In this document: positions 42,768 to 51,236 of the stretch, piece by piece
How positions within the stretch are numbered: position 1 is the first letter of the stretch
Layout: each line of letters starts with the position of its first letter
Source of the DNA: Aquitalea aquatica
GTDB lineage: Bacteria > Pseudomonadota > Gammaproteobacteria > Burkholderiales > Chromobacteriaceae
Length of the DNA: 64,000 nt
Reading direction: 5' to 3'
Assembly (NCBI RefSeq): GCF_013911085.1
Contig: NZ_JACERN010000042.1
Location: 1 to 64,000 of the forward strand
The notes under the pieces: generated by a model
Databases searched by the model: none
What the model was told of the DNA's origin: nothing
Seen by the model: only the letters and a program-made list of their open reading frames with translations
Program-made: the position numbers and the translations under genes

Positions 42768-44350
42768 ATGAAGCACTGGTAGATATATCGCGGTTGCAGT
42801 TTGCTGTAACTGCCTTGTATCACTTTCTGTTTGTTCCGTTAACACTGGGGATGGTGTGGATTCTGGTTATCATGGAATCCGCCTATGTCATTACCAAACA
42901 GGAAATCTACCGCGACATGACCCGCTTCTGGGGCAAGTTGTTCGGTATCAATTTCGCGCTTGGGGTGACCACCGGTATTACCATGGAATTCCAGTTTGGT
43001 ACCAACTGGGCGTATTACTCGCATTATGTCGGAGATATTTTCGGCACCCCGCTGGCCATTGAAGGCTTGATGGCGTTCTTTCTGGAATCCACCTTTATCG
43101 GCCTCTTCTTCTTTGGCTGGGACCGACTGTCACGCGGCAAACATTTGCTGGTGACCATCCTGATGGCCATCGGCTCCAATCTGTCCGCCTTGTGGATTCT
43201 GATTGCCAACGGCTGGATGCAGGACCCGGTAGGCGCGCATTTCAATTACCAGACCATGCGCATGGAAATGAGCTCGATGTGGGACATCGTGTTCAACCCG
43301 GTGGCACAGGCCAAGTTCGTCCACACCGTCAGCGCCGGTTATGTGACGGCCGCCTGCTTTGTGCTGGGTATTTCCAGCTGGTACATCCTGAAAGGCCGTG
43401 ACCTGCCGTTTGCCCGCCGCAGCTTCCGTATTGCCGCGGCCTTCGGTTTTGCCTCGGCCTTGTCGGTGATTGTGCTGGGCGATGAGTCCGGCTACACCGT
43501 GGCCGAATCACAGCAAACCAAGATTGCTGCGATGGAAGGCATCTGGGATACCGAGCCGGCACCGGCTGCGCTGACCTTGTTTGCCATTCCGGACCAGGCT
43601 AATCGCACCAATCACTACGAAATCCGCCTTCCTTATGTGATGGGCCTGATTGGCACCCGCTCTACCACCAAGGAAATCCCAGGTATCAAGCAGATTGTGG
43701 CGCGTAACAAGCAGCGCATTCTGAATGGTCAGCAAGCGGTGATTGCGCTGGAAGCCCTGCGCAAGGCACCGCAGGATGCTGCTTTGCGTGCAGCCTTCGA
43801 AAAGAATCAGGGCGACCTGGGTTTTGGCCTGCTGCTGAAAAAGTATGTGGCTGACGTACGCACCGCCACCCCGGCCATCATCGACCAGGCGGCCTGGAGC
43901 ACCATTCCCAATGTGGCGCCGATGTTCTGGAGCTTCCGCCTGATGGCTGGTCTGGGCTTCAGCTTCCTGCTGCTGTTTGGCTGCGCCTTCTGGTTCTCCC
44001 TGCGTAACCGCTTTGCCGGCAAGACCTGGCTGCTCAAATGGGCGCTGTTGTGGATTCCCATGCCGTGGATTGCTGCCGAGCTGGGCTGGGTGGTGGCCGA
44101 ATATGGCCGCCAGCCGTGGACGGTGTACGGCCTGCTGCCGACCCATCTGTCCACCTCCTCGCTGACCGCGGGCAGTGTGGTGGCCTCGCTCAGCGGCTTT
44201 GTGCTGTTCTACACCGGCCTGCTGATTGCCGAAATGTTCCTGATGGTGAAGTCCGCCCGTCTGGGCCCGGCCAGCCTGGGTACCGGCCGCTACCACCAAG
44301 AAACAGCAACCCCGCACGGCAAGCCGCAACTGGCTGGCAAGGAGGCTTGA
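42764..44350 (+). CDS. cydA: Cytochrome bd ubiquinol oxidase subunit I (CydA)
   Basis: 528 aa. It oxidises quinol and reduces oxygen to water using hemes b558, b595 and d, with no copper. The N-terminal heme ligand His is H20 in FAVTALYHFLF. GITMEFQFGTNW, the long E. coli-type Q-loop (ESQQTKIAAMEGIWDTEPAPAALTLF through GLLLKKYV) and the late MAGLGFSFLL region are all present. The long Q-loop marks a true CydAB rather than the shorter-looped cyanide-insensitive CioAB. Second gene of cydPABX. Confidence 0.97.
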   Translation: MNEALVDISRLQFAVTALYHFLFVPLTLGMVWILVIMESAYVITKQEIYRDMTRFWGKLFGINFALGVTTGITMEFQFGTNWAYYSHYVGDIFGTPLAIEGLMAFFLESTFIGLFFFGWDRLSRGKHLLVTILMAIGSNLSALWILIANGWMQDPVGAHFNYQTMRMEMSSMWDIVFNPVAQAKFVHTVSAGYVTAACFVLGISSWYILKGRDLPFARRSFRIAAAFGFASALSVIVLGDESGYTVAESQQTKIAAMEGIWDTEPAPAALTLFAIPDQANRTNHYEIRLPYVMGLIGTRSTTKEIPGIKQIVARNKQRILNGQQAVIALEALRKAPQDAALRAAFEKNQGDLGFGLLLKKYVADVRTATPAIIDQAAWSTIPNVAPMFWSFRLMAGLGFSFLLLFGCAFWFSLRNRFAGKTWLLKWALLWIPMPWIAAELGWVVAEYGRQPWTVYGLLPTHLSTSSLTAGSVVASLSGFVLFYTGLLIAEMFLMVKSARLGPASLGTGRYHQETATPHGKPQLAGKEA

Positions 44351-44353
44351 GTC

Positions 44354-45490
44354 ATGTTTGATTACCCGACAATCAAATTTATCTGGTGGTTGCTGGTGGG
44401 CGTGTTGCTGATCGGCTTTGCCATCATGGATGGCCACGACATGGGCGTGGGCGCATTGCTGCCTTTTGTTGGTCGCAGCGATACCGAACGCCGTGTGGTG
44501 ATCAATACCATCGCCCCGCACTGGGATGGCAATCAGGTGTGGTTCATCACCGCCGGTGGCGCCATCTTCGCCGCCTGGCCCTTTGTCTATGCCACGGCCT
44601 TTTCCGGTTTTTACTGGGCGATGCTGGCGGTGTTGTGGTCCTTGTTCTTCCGCCCGGTCGGTTTTGATTACCGCAGCAAGATCGAAGACCCGCGCTGGCG
44701 TGCCTTCTGGGACTGGGGCCTGTTTGTCGGTGGTTTCGTGCCGCCGGTGATCTTTGGCGTGGCATTCGGCAATCTGCTGCAAGGCGTGCCTTTCCATTTT
44801 GACGACACCCTGCGCGTGTTCTACGAAGGCAGCTTCTGGGCCTTGCTCAACCCGTTTGCCCTGCTGTGCGGTCTGGTATCGGCCAGCATGATCCTGCTGC
44901 AAGGTGCCACCTACCTGATGCTGCGCACCGAGGAGAAGATGGCACAACGTGCGCGCCGCGCCGCCATGCTGTTTGGCGTGCTGACTATCGTGCTGTTTGT
45001 GCTGGGCGGCCTGTGGGTGGGCCATCTGGATGGTTACGTGATTACCGCTGGTGGTGAAGCCGCCGCGCAGTCCAACCCGCTGGCCAAAACCGTGGTGCGT
45101 GCCGCTGGAGCCTGGCTGGCCAACTACCAGCGTTATCCGCTGACCATGGCCCTGCCGTTGCTGGGCATTGTCAGCGCCGCTGCTGCAGTGTCGCTGGCGC
45201 TGGTGCGCAAAGCAGGCCTGGCCTTTATCGCCTCCAGCCTGGTGCAGGCCGGGGTGATTGGCACGGCGGGTGTCAGCCTGTTTCCCTTCCTGCTGCCGTC
45301 CAGCTCGGACCCGCGTTCCAGCCTGACAGCCTGGGACGCCACGTCCAGCCAGATGACGCTGAACACCATGTTCTGGGCTGCGCTGATCTTCACGCCCATC
45401 GTGCTGAGCTACACCGCCTGGTGCTACCGCGTGATGCGCGGCAAGGTAACCGAGCAGCACATCCGAACCAACAGCAAGAGTGTTTACTGA
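44354..45490 (+). CDS. cydB: Cytochrome bd ubiquinol oxidase subunit II (CydB)
   Basis: 378 aa with about eight helices. Family blocks are FAIMDGHDMGVGALLPF near the N terminus, APHWDGNQVWFITAGGAIFAAWP and FRPVGFDYRSKIEDPRWRAFWDW. Starts 3 bp after cydA and partners it in the membrane oxidase. Confidence 0.97.
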   Translation: MFDYPTIKFIWWLLVGVLLIGFAIMDGHDMGVGALLPFVGRSDTERRVVINTIAPHWDGNQVWFITAGGAIFAAWPFVYATAFSGFYWAMLAVLWSLFFRPVGFDYRSKIEDPRWRAFWDWGLFVGGFVPPVIFGVAFGNLLQGVPFHFDDTLRVFYEGSFWALLNPFALLCGLVSASMILLQGATYLMLRTEEKMAQRARRAAMLFGVLTIVLFVLGGLWVGHLDGYVITAGGEAAAQSNPLAKTVVRAAGAWLANYQRYPLTMALPLLGIVSAAAAVSLALVRKAGLAFIASSLVQAGVIGTAGVSLFPFLLPSSSDPRSSLTAWDATSSQMTLNTMFWAALIFTPIVLSYTAWCYRVMRGKVTEQHIRTNSKSVY

Positions 45491-45507
45491 AGCGAAAGGA
45501 CAAAATC

Positions 45508-45603
45508 ATGTGGTATTTCGCCTGGATGTTGGGGCTGCCGCTGGCCGTGGCCATGGGGGTCATCAATGCGGTGATTGAGGAAAGCCTGCATCACGATGAT
45601 TGA
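45508..45603 (+). CDS. cydX: Cytochrome bd oxidase small subunit CydX
   Basis: 31 aa. The sequence MWYFAWMLGLPLAVAMGVIN matches the CydX pattern MWYFAWxLG, one membrane helix with an acidic tail (EESLHHDD). CydX is needed for stable, active bd oxidase. It has an AAAGGA ribosome site, starts 17 bp after cydB and ends just before a strong terminator. Confidence 0.93.
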   Translation: MWYFAWMLGLPLAVAMGVINAVIEESLHHDD

Positions 45604-45625
45604 TACAGAGTAAGTGGTGTACAGG

Positions 45626-45653
45626 GCGACGCAGCGAGTGCTGCGTCGCTTTT
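45626..45653 (+). terminator. Rho-independent terminator of cydPABX
   Basis: GCGACGCAGC pairs perfectly with GCTGCGTCGC around a 4-nt loop (agtg region) and is followed by four T. It separates cydX from the response regulator gene. Confidence 0.9.
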
Positions 45654-45710
45654 GTGCGGTTGGCGTTGCTGCCTGTGACGCGTGTTGCAGGCATGAATGA
45701 AGGAGTGGCC

Positions 45711-46235
45711 ATGAACGTGTTGCTGGTGGATGATGATGTCGATTTTTGCCAGGTACTGGCGCGCACCCTCAGGCGGCGTCAGCTGGATGTGCTGCTGGCA
45801 CACAATGGCCGCGAGGCGCTGAGTCATGCTGCGGATAGTTGCCAGCGTATCATTCTGGATTTGAACCTGGGCGGGGAGAACGGGCTGAACCTGCTGCCCG
45901 CCTTGCGCACCCATTTCAGTGACAGCCGTATTCTGGTGCTGACCGGTTATGCTAGCATTGCCACGGCGGTGGAGTCGATCAAGCTGGGAGCCACCCAGTA
46001 TCTGCCCAAGCCAGCCTCGGTGGATGACATTCTGCAGGCCTTTGCGCAGGCCGAACCAGACCCGGACTTGCCCATCTCGCCGCGGCCGGTGTCCGTGCGG
46101 CGGCTGGGTTGGGAATACATTCAGCGCATCCTGCTGGAGAATAATGGCAATGTTTCTGCCACCGCCCGGGCGCTGGGCATGCACCGCCGCACCTTGCAGC
46201 GCATGCTGGCCAAGCATCCGCCTTCGGCTGTGTAG
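45711..46235 (+). CDS. RegA/PrrA/RoxR-type redox response regulator
   Basis: 174 aa from the ATG with AGGAG 6 bp upstream. The receiver domain has the acidic pocket D7-D9, phosphoacceptor D50 (IILDLNLGGENGLNLLP), a switch Thr in VLTGYAS and Lys in YLPKPAS. The C terminus is the short Fis-like HTH of the RegA family (LGWEYIQRILLENNGNVSATARALGMHRRTLQRMLAK), the most diagnostic part. Such regulators control oxidases and respond to redox state through a membrane RegB/RoxS kinase. No sensor kinase gene is in this window, so the partner is elsewhere or this is an orphan. It sits between cyd and the ECF sigma gene, both with matching boxes. Confidence 0.9.
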   Translation: MNVLLVDDDVDFCQVLARTLRRRQLDVLLAHNGREALSHAADSCQRIILDLNLGGENGLNLLPALRTHFSDSRILVLTGYASIATAVESIKLGATQYLPKPASVDDILQAFAQAEPDPDLPISPRPVSVRRLGWEYIQRILLENNGNVSATARALGMHRRTLQRMLAKHPPSAV

Positions 46236-46309
46236 ACCTTGTCTGGCCGAGCCAGTCCGCTGATGAACCGCGAGCCAGAGGAAGGTGCTTAGTCGCCAAA
46301 CTGCCGGAC

Positions 46310-46355
46310 TGTGACAATTTGCCACATGGTGCTGTCAGTGGGCGCTGTCTATGAT
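46310..46355 (+). promoter_or_regulatory. 17-bp box 9 and promoter of the ECF sigma gene
   Basis: TGTGACAATTTGCCACA at 46310-46326 with a -10 TATGAT at 46350-46355. The predicted start at about 46362 puts the box centre at -44. This shows the sigma-receptor-MbnP cluster belongs to the same putative regulon and argues for the downstream start codon of the sigma gene. Confidence 0.65.
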
Positions 46356-46383
46356 GTCGGGATTTGCCAGCCTGGCTATCGCC

Positions 46384-46890
46384 ATGCCTATTTCTGCCGA
46401 CATCGCCTCCTTGTATCTGAACCATATTGTGGAACTGCGCCGCTACCTGACTGGCAAGGTAGGCAGCCCAGCCTTGGCCGACGATCTGGCGCATGAAACC
46501 TTTGTGCGCGTCCTGGCGACAGATAAAGCGCTGGATGATGTGCGTCAGCCGCGTGCCTTGCTGTTCTGCATTGCCCGTCACCTGCTGATAGATCACTACC
46601 GAGGCAAGGCCGCCCATGCCGGGTGGATGGTGCCGCTGGAGTCATGTCAACAACAGGTGTCCGCCACCCCGTCTCCCGAGCGTATTGTGCTGGCGCGTCA
46701 GCAGCTGGCCCAGCTGCGCCACGCGATAGACAGCCTGCCGCCACGCTGTCGTCAGGCATTTGTCCGTTTCCGTTTTGATGGCATTCCGCAAAAAACACTG
46801 GCGGCCGAGTTGGGTATCACCCTCAATGCCGTGGAAAAGCTGTTGATTCGCGCCATGCTGGCATTGCGCCAGCAGCTGGAGTGGGTATGA
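46384..46890 (+). CDS. ECF sigma factor, FecI/MbnI type
   Basis: 168 aa from the ATG at 46384; earlier in-frame ATG codons lie in the predicted -10 element. Sigma-70 region 2 (YLTGKVGSPALADDLAHETFVRVL, then PRALLFCIARHLLIDHYRGKAAH) and region 4 (IDSLPPRCRQAFVRFRFDGIPQKTLAAELGITLNAVEKLLIRAM) are complete. FecI-like sigmas are activated by a FecR partner when the cognate receptor binds its ligand. It overlaps the fecR-like gene by 4 bp. Confidence 0.93.
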   Translation: MPISADIASLYLNHIVELRRYLTGKVGSPALADDLAHETFVRVLATDKALDDVRQPRALLFCIARHLLIDHYRGKAAHAGWMVPLESCQQQVSATPSPERIVLARQQLAQLRHAIDSLPPRCRQAFVRFRFDGIPQKTLAAELGITLNAVEKLLIRAMLALRQQLEWV

Positions 46891-47786
46891 GCCATGAGGC
46901 CGATGCCGCAGTCCGCCAACTGCGGGAAGAAGCAGCCCGCTGGTTGTTGCGCCAGCAAGAGGGACTGAGTCCACAGCAGCAGGCGGAATTCCAGCGCTGG
47001 CATGATGCCGCTGCAGAACACCGCCAGGAATACGCCGCCCAATGTCGCTTGTGGGGTGCCATGGACCAGCTGGCCAAAGCACCCGCGCGCCGACGCGGCC
47101 GGGCTGGCAGCCTGGGCTGCCTGTTGCTGGTGGTGCTGGGTGGCTGGACCTTGTTGCACTTGCCGGTGCAGTCGGCGCTGTTCACTGCCTACGGACAAGG
47201 CAGCAGCCAATACCTGGCAGATGGCAGCAAGCTGACGCTGGGTGGGCATAGCCGGGTACGGGTGGATTATCGCTGGGGCGAGCGGCAGTTGCTGGTGGAG
47301 CAGGGTATGGCCAGCATCCGGGTGGCACCCAATCCGCGCCCGCTGAAAGTACTGGCCGGTGCCGGCGAGTTACGCGATATCGGCACCGAGTTTGCCGTGC
47401 TGCGCAACGGGGATCAGGTAGCGGTGCATGTACAGCAAGGGCTGGTGGAGCTGCGTCTTGCCGGCCAGGTGCTGCAACTGGCTGCCGGACAGCAGGCCCG
47501 TTATCAGGGCCAGCATCTGACAGGGCCCTTATCTGCGGGCAGCTTTGACTGGCAGAGTGACACCTGGACTTTCAACCACCTGCCGCTGGGGGACTTGCTG
47601 CAGGCAGTCAATGGCCAGTCGGCGCAGTCATGGCGGCTGGAGGACCCGTCACAGGCCAGCCTCTTGCTCAGCGGCAGCGTACAGCGCGACGACCGTGACA
47701 CCTTGCTGAGCATGCTCACCAGCATGCTGCCCTTGCAGGCGCAGCCACAGCCGGATGGCACTGTTTTGCTGCGTAGAAAAAAATAA
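46887..47786 (+). CDS. FecR/MbnR family anti-sigma factor
   Basis: 299 aa. The N-terminal cytoplasmic DUF4880-type region (EEAARWLLRQQEGLSPQQQAEFQRWHDAAAEHRQEYAA) binds the sigma factor. One membrane helix (LGCLLLVVLGGWTLLHLPV) is followed by a periplasmic FecR domain (YLADGSKLTLGGHSRVRVDY) and C-terminal secretin/TonB-like repeat that contacts the receptor STN domain. It couples receptor occupancy to sigma activity. It is followed by the receptor after 82 bp. Confidence 0.93.
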   Translation: MSHEADAAVRQLREEAARWLLRQQEGLSPQQQAEFQRWHDAAAEHRQEYAAQCRLWGAMDQLAKAPARRRGRAGSLGCLLLVVLGGWTLLHLPVQSALFTAYGQGSSQYLADGSKLTLGGHSRVRVDYRWGERQLLVEQGMASIRVAPNPRPLKVLAGAGELRDIGTEFAVLRNGDQVAVHVQQGLVELRLAGQVLQLAAGQQARYQGQHLTGPLSAGSFDWQSDTWTFNHLPLGDLLQAVNGQSAQSWRLEDPSQASLLLSGSVQRDDRDTLLSMLTSMLPLQAQPQPDGTVLLRRKK

Positions 47787-47868
47787 GTGCTGAGCCATGT
47801 CAGGTTGTGGACCCTTGTTTCGTCTTCCTTCTTGTCCGTGATGAACACTCAAAAGCAAAGAAACGAAG

Positions 47869-50238
47869 ATGAAACAACGCCACCAATCACTGGGCTTGGC
47901 CCTGCTGGTTTCTACCCTGTTTTCCAGTGCCGCTCTGGCACAAGATGTGACAGTCAACATTCCGCCGCAAAGCCTGGCCTCTGCCCTGACCGGGCTGGCC
48001 GGGCAAACCGGCCTGCAACTGCTGTTTGCCAGCAATGAACTGGATGGTCAGCGCAGCGCCGGGCTCAATGGCACCATGTCGGCCGAGCAGGCGCTTGCCC
48101 GTCTGCTGCAAGGTAGTGGCTTGCAAGCCCGGAAAACCGCGAGTGGCAGCTATATCATTGTCAAAGCAGCCAATCCCGCCAATGCACAGCTGATGCCGGA
48201 AGTGGTAGTGACCGCCATGGCACTGGACAGCTACAAGGCGGACAAGGTAGCCATTTTTGGCAAAAAGCCGGTCAGCCTGCGCGAGATTGCCAACTCGGTA
48301 TCGGTGGTGGGCAAGCAGCAAATGGAAGACCAGCACATGACCACGGTGGCCGATGCCATGCAGCAGGCCACCGGTGTCACTGTCATTGCCAACGACACCC
48401 TGAGTAATCAGTACCTGATACGCGGCTATAACTCGGTCGGGGTGATGTATGACGGGGTGACGTCGTATAACGGCCTGTCGCCCTCGCACCAGTTTGACCT
48501 GCCCTTGTATGAAAGCATCGAGGTGCTGCGTGGCCCCGCCGGACTGCTGCGCGGGGTGGGCGAGCCGGGGGGGATTGTCAATCTGGTAAAGAAAAAGCCG
48601 CAAAAAGACTTTGCCGCCAGTTGGGAAGCCAGTACCGGCTCCTGGAGCAATAACCGTCTGGTGGGCGATGTCACCGGTGCCATGAATGAAAGCGGCACTG
48701 TCCAAGGCCGGCTGATTGCCAGCAGCGAAGACCGCGACTATTTTTACGACCACACCCACAGCAACAAGTGGCTGCTGTCCGGCATGTTGCGTTTTGAACT
48801 GAGCCCGCAAACCACCTTTGACATCAGCTATACCGGGCAGAACCAGACGGTGAAAGACCCGTGGTCCGGCTTGGCCACTTACACCTCCACCGACAGTAAT
48901 GGTCATTACCAGTTGCTGAAGGTATCGCCCTCTACCTTCAATGCCCCGGATTGGGGACGTACCAGTTACAACACGCAGGAGCTGTCCGCCGCGCTGGAAC
49001 ACAAGTTCGGCAATGAATGGGCCGCCAAGCTGAACGTGAACCACCGGGTGCAGGAGCTGTACTACAAATATGCCTATACCTCATCCGGCCTGAACCCGCT
49101 GACCAATACCATCGACTACAGCACCATGCGCGGTGACTACACCTATACCCGCGACGGCATGGATATAAGCCTGTCCGGGCCGCTGGAAATATGGGGCCGC
49201 AAGCATGACATGCTGCTGGGCTTCAATGTCGATGAATACAATAGCAAGGGCCGTTCCGGTCGCGGGCCGACTTATTCCGGGGTGGACTACGCCAGCGGTA
49301 GCAGCTTGGCCGAACCGGTGATCAACTACACCTCCGGCAGCGAAAGCAATACCCGGCAAAGTGGCTTTTATACCCAGGGTCGCCTGCACCTGACTGATGC
49401 CACCACCCTGCTGCTGGGGGCGCGCACCACCACCTTCCTAGCCAAGTCGCACAATATTGCCCCGTCCACCGTGACCGACTGGAAAGACGGTGCCAAGGCC
49501 AGCAATCGCGTCACGCCTTATGGCGGCCTGCTGTACGACTTCAGCCAGCAAGTGACCCTGTACGCCAGCTATGCCAATATCTTTGTGCCGCAACCCCAGC
49601 AAAAGGCCGATGGCTCCACGCTGGACCCGCGGGTCGGTCGTCAGTATGAAGTAGGGGCCAAGGGGGAGTTTCTGGATTCCAGGCTGGGTGCGACCCTGGC
49701 CTTCTTCAATATCCGTGACAAGAACCGGGCCTATGCCGACCCGGCCTATCCCAGTTCCAACTACTACCTGAATGCCGGTGAAATCGAATCGCAGGGGGTA
49801 GAGCTGGAAGTACAGGGCAAGGTGAACAGCCGCTTTGACGTGACGGCCGGCTACACCTATATGACCACCACCTATCTGTCCGACCCCAGCAACCAGGGCA
49901 AGACCTACTCGATCCAGACCCCGCGTAACCAGTTCAAGCTGTGGAGCAACTACACCTTTGCCGATACCGGCTGGCTCAAGGGCTACTCGCTGGGTGGCGG
50001 CCTGATTGCCCAAAGCCGTGCGCAAAGCTCGCGCGGCTGGTCGGACGAGGTGGTGAACAGCGGCTATGTGGTGGCCAATGCCCGTATCGGCTACCAGTTC
50101 AACAAGAACTACAGCCTGGCGCTGAATATCAACAATCTGTTTGATACCCGCTACTACGCCTCGGTTGGTACACCGAATATCTACAACTTCTATGGCGAAC
50201 CGCGCAATGTCATGCTGACCCTGCGCGGCAAGTACTAA
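47869..50238 (+). CDS. TonB-dependent transducer receptor with STN domain (FpvA/MbnT type)
   Basis: 789 aa. Signal peptide to ~A24; STN signalling domain at ~26-98 (IPPQSLASALTGLAGQTGLQLLFA); TonB box-like MPEVVVTAMAL at ~109-118; plug (~130-240, with PVSLREIANSVSVVG and RGPAGLLRGVGEPGGIVNLV); and a barrel ending LRGKY. The STN domain plus neighbouring sigma and anti-sigma make it a ligand-sensing transducer. Sequence alone would suggest a ferric siderophore receptor; the MbnP gene 48 bp downstream and the shared box with oprC point instead to a copper chelate such as methanobactin. Both remain open. Confidence 0.92.
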   Translation: MKQRHQSLGLALLVSTLFSSAALAQDVTVNIPPQSLASALTGLAGQTGLQLLFASNELDGQRSAGLNGTMSAEQALARLLQGSGLQARKTASGSYIIVKAANPANAQLMPEVVVTAMALDSYKADKVAIFGKKPVSLREIANSVSVVGKQQMEDQHMTTVADAMQQATGVTVIANDTLSNQYLIRGYNSVGVMYDGVTSYNGLSPSHQFDLPLYESIEVLRGPAGLLRGVGEPGGIVNLVKKKPQKDFAASWEASTGSWSNNRLVGDVTGAMNESGTVQGRLIASSEDRDYFYDHTHSNKWLLSGMLRFELSPQTTFDISYTGQNQTVKDPWSGLATYTSTDSNGHYQLLKVSPSTFNAPDWGRTSYNTQELSAALEHKFGNEWAAKLNVNHRVQELYYKYAYTSSGLNPLTNTIDYSTMRGDYTYTRDGMDISLSGPLEIWGRKHDMLLGFNVDEYNSKGRSGRGPTYSGVDYASGSSLAEPVINYTSGSESNTRQSGFYTQGRLHLTDATTLLLGARTTTFLAKSHNIAPSTVTDWKDGAKASNRVTPYGGLLYDFSQQVTLYASYANIFVPQPQQKADGSTLDPRVGRQYEVGAKGEFLDSRLGATLAFFNIRDKNRAYADPAYPSSNYYLNAGEIESQGVELEVQGKVNSRFDVTAGYTYMTTTYLSDPSNQGKTYSIQTPRNQFKLWSNYTFADTGWLKGYSLGGGLIAQSRAQSSRGWSDEVVNSGYVVANARIGYQFNKNYSLALNINNLFDTRYYASVGTPNIYNFYGEPRNVMLTLRGKY

Positions 50239-50285
50239 GCCAGCCCGCAAGCCGGGGGCCTCGGCCCCTGGCTGGAGTCCTTGTC

Positions 50286-51236
50286 ATGTTGCAGCGTTTT
50301 TTCCATACCGGCCTGCTGACTGTCTGCTTGCTATCCGTCCCACGGCTGGCTGCCGGGCAGGAAGTCGCCCTGCATTTTGCCTTGCAGGCCGGCGAACAGG
50401 CCTTCTCTTGTGCCAGCCCTGCATTGCCACTGGGGCAGCCGCCCGTGTCCACCCGGCTGAAAGATGCCAAGTTCTATCTGTCGGACATCCGTCTGATTCG
50501 CGACGACGGCCAGCCGCAGGTTTTGCAGTTACGTGCGGATGCATGGCAGTCGCGCGATGTTGCCTTGCTGGATTTCGTCCCCGGTGGTGGCAGCTGTCAC
50601 GCAGGTACCATCGGTCCCGTGCATGACACCGTGCAAGGGGAGGTGCCCGCCGCGCACTACCGTGGCTTGCTATTCACCATCGGCGTGCCGGTGTTAGGTC
50701 TTAATCCACAAGGGCAGGCCGTGTCACTCAATCATGGCAATTTCGAACTGGCTGATGCGCCGCTGGATCGCGCCAGCATGGCCTGGAGCTGGCAGGTGGG
50801 GCGCAAATTCATCAAGCTGGAACTGCTGCCGGAAGGCGGGGTGGCACGCAGCAATGGCCGCGCCGCGGTGTGGACGCTGCATCTGGGCTCCACCGGCTGT
50901 AGCGGCAACCCGGCCGAGGCGGGTACCGTGCATTGCCTCAGCCCTAACCGGGTCAGCGTGATGCTGCCGGATTTCGACCCGGCACAAGACCATGTGGTGC
51001 TGGATGTGGCCCGCTTGCTGGCCGGCAGCAATCTGGCCGAGGACAAGGGCGGGGCCTGCAGGTACAGCACCTTACCCGTTTGGGAGGGCGACTCGCCAGC
51101 CCGCAATAACATGCTTGCCTCAGCGCGGGGGCTGGCCGGCCGGATGCCGCAGCCGCTGCAGCAGGAAATCAACAAACGAGCGAACCCGGGCAGACAGATG
51201 GCGGTTCTGCGGATAGGTTATGGAAAACTGCCGTGA
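50286..51236 (+). CDS. MbnP-like periplasmic protein (metallo-mystery pair, four-Cys motif)
   Basis: 316 aa. A signal peptide (LLTVCLLSVPRLAAG) precedes a domain matching the MbnP family (TIGR04052-type): VALHFALQAGEQAFSC, LKDAKFYLSDIRLI, VALLDFVPGGGSCHAGT, YRGLLFTIGVPVLG, WKF-type MAWSWQVGRKFIKLEL and HLGSTGCSGNP, ending FDPAQDHVVLDVARLL. MbnP of methanobactin loci binds copper after tryptophan modification by the diheme enzyme MbnH. No mbnH follows here. The last 39 codons run antisense through the end of the lysR gene, and the usual GCMS-like ending reads GGACRYST, so the 3' end may be altered. Confidence 0.85.
   Translation: MLQRFFHTGLLTVCLLSVPRLAAGQEVALHFALQAGEQAFSCASPALPLGQPPVSTRLKDAKFYLSDIRLIRDDGQPQVLQLRADAWQSRDVALLDFVPGGGSCHAGTIGPVHDTVQGEVPAAHYRGLLFTIGVPVLGLNPQGQAVSLNHGNFELADAPLDRASMAWSWQVGRKFIKLELLPEGGVARSNGRAAVWTLHLGSTGCSGNPAEAGTVHCLSPNRVSVMLPDFDPAQDHVVLDVARLLAGSNLAEDKGGACRYSTLPVWEGDSPARNNMLASARGLAGRMPQPLQQEINKRANPGRQMAVLRIGYGKLP

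Noticed and set aside
43508-45460. 650-codon open frame antisense to cydAB
   Set aside because: Same reason: His/Gln-rich shadow of two certain genes.
42764-45490. CioAB cyanide-insensitive oxidase instead of CydAB
   Set aside because: The Q-loop is the long E. coli type and CydX and CydP are encoded alongside.
47887-49044. 385-codon open frame antisense to the STN receptor
   Set aside because: Shadow frame with no domain resemblance, opposite a certain TonB receptor.
50239-50285. A methanobactin precursor peptide gene between receptor and MbnP
   Set aside because: Only 47 bp separate the genes and no cysteine-bearing short ORF fits.
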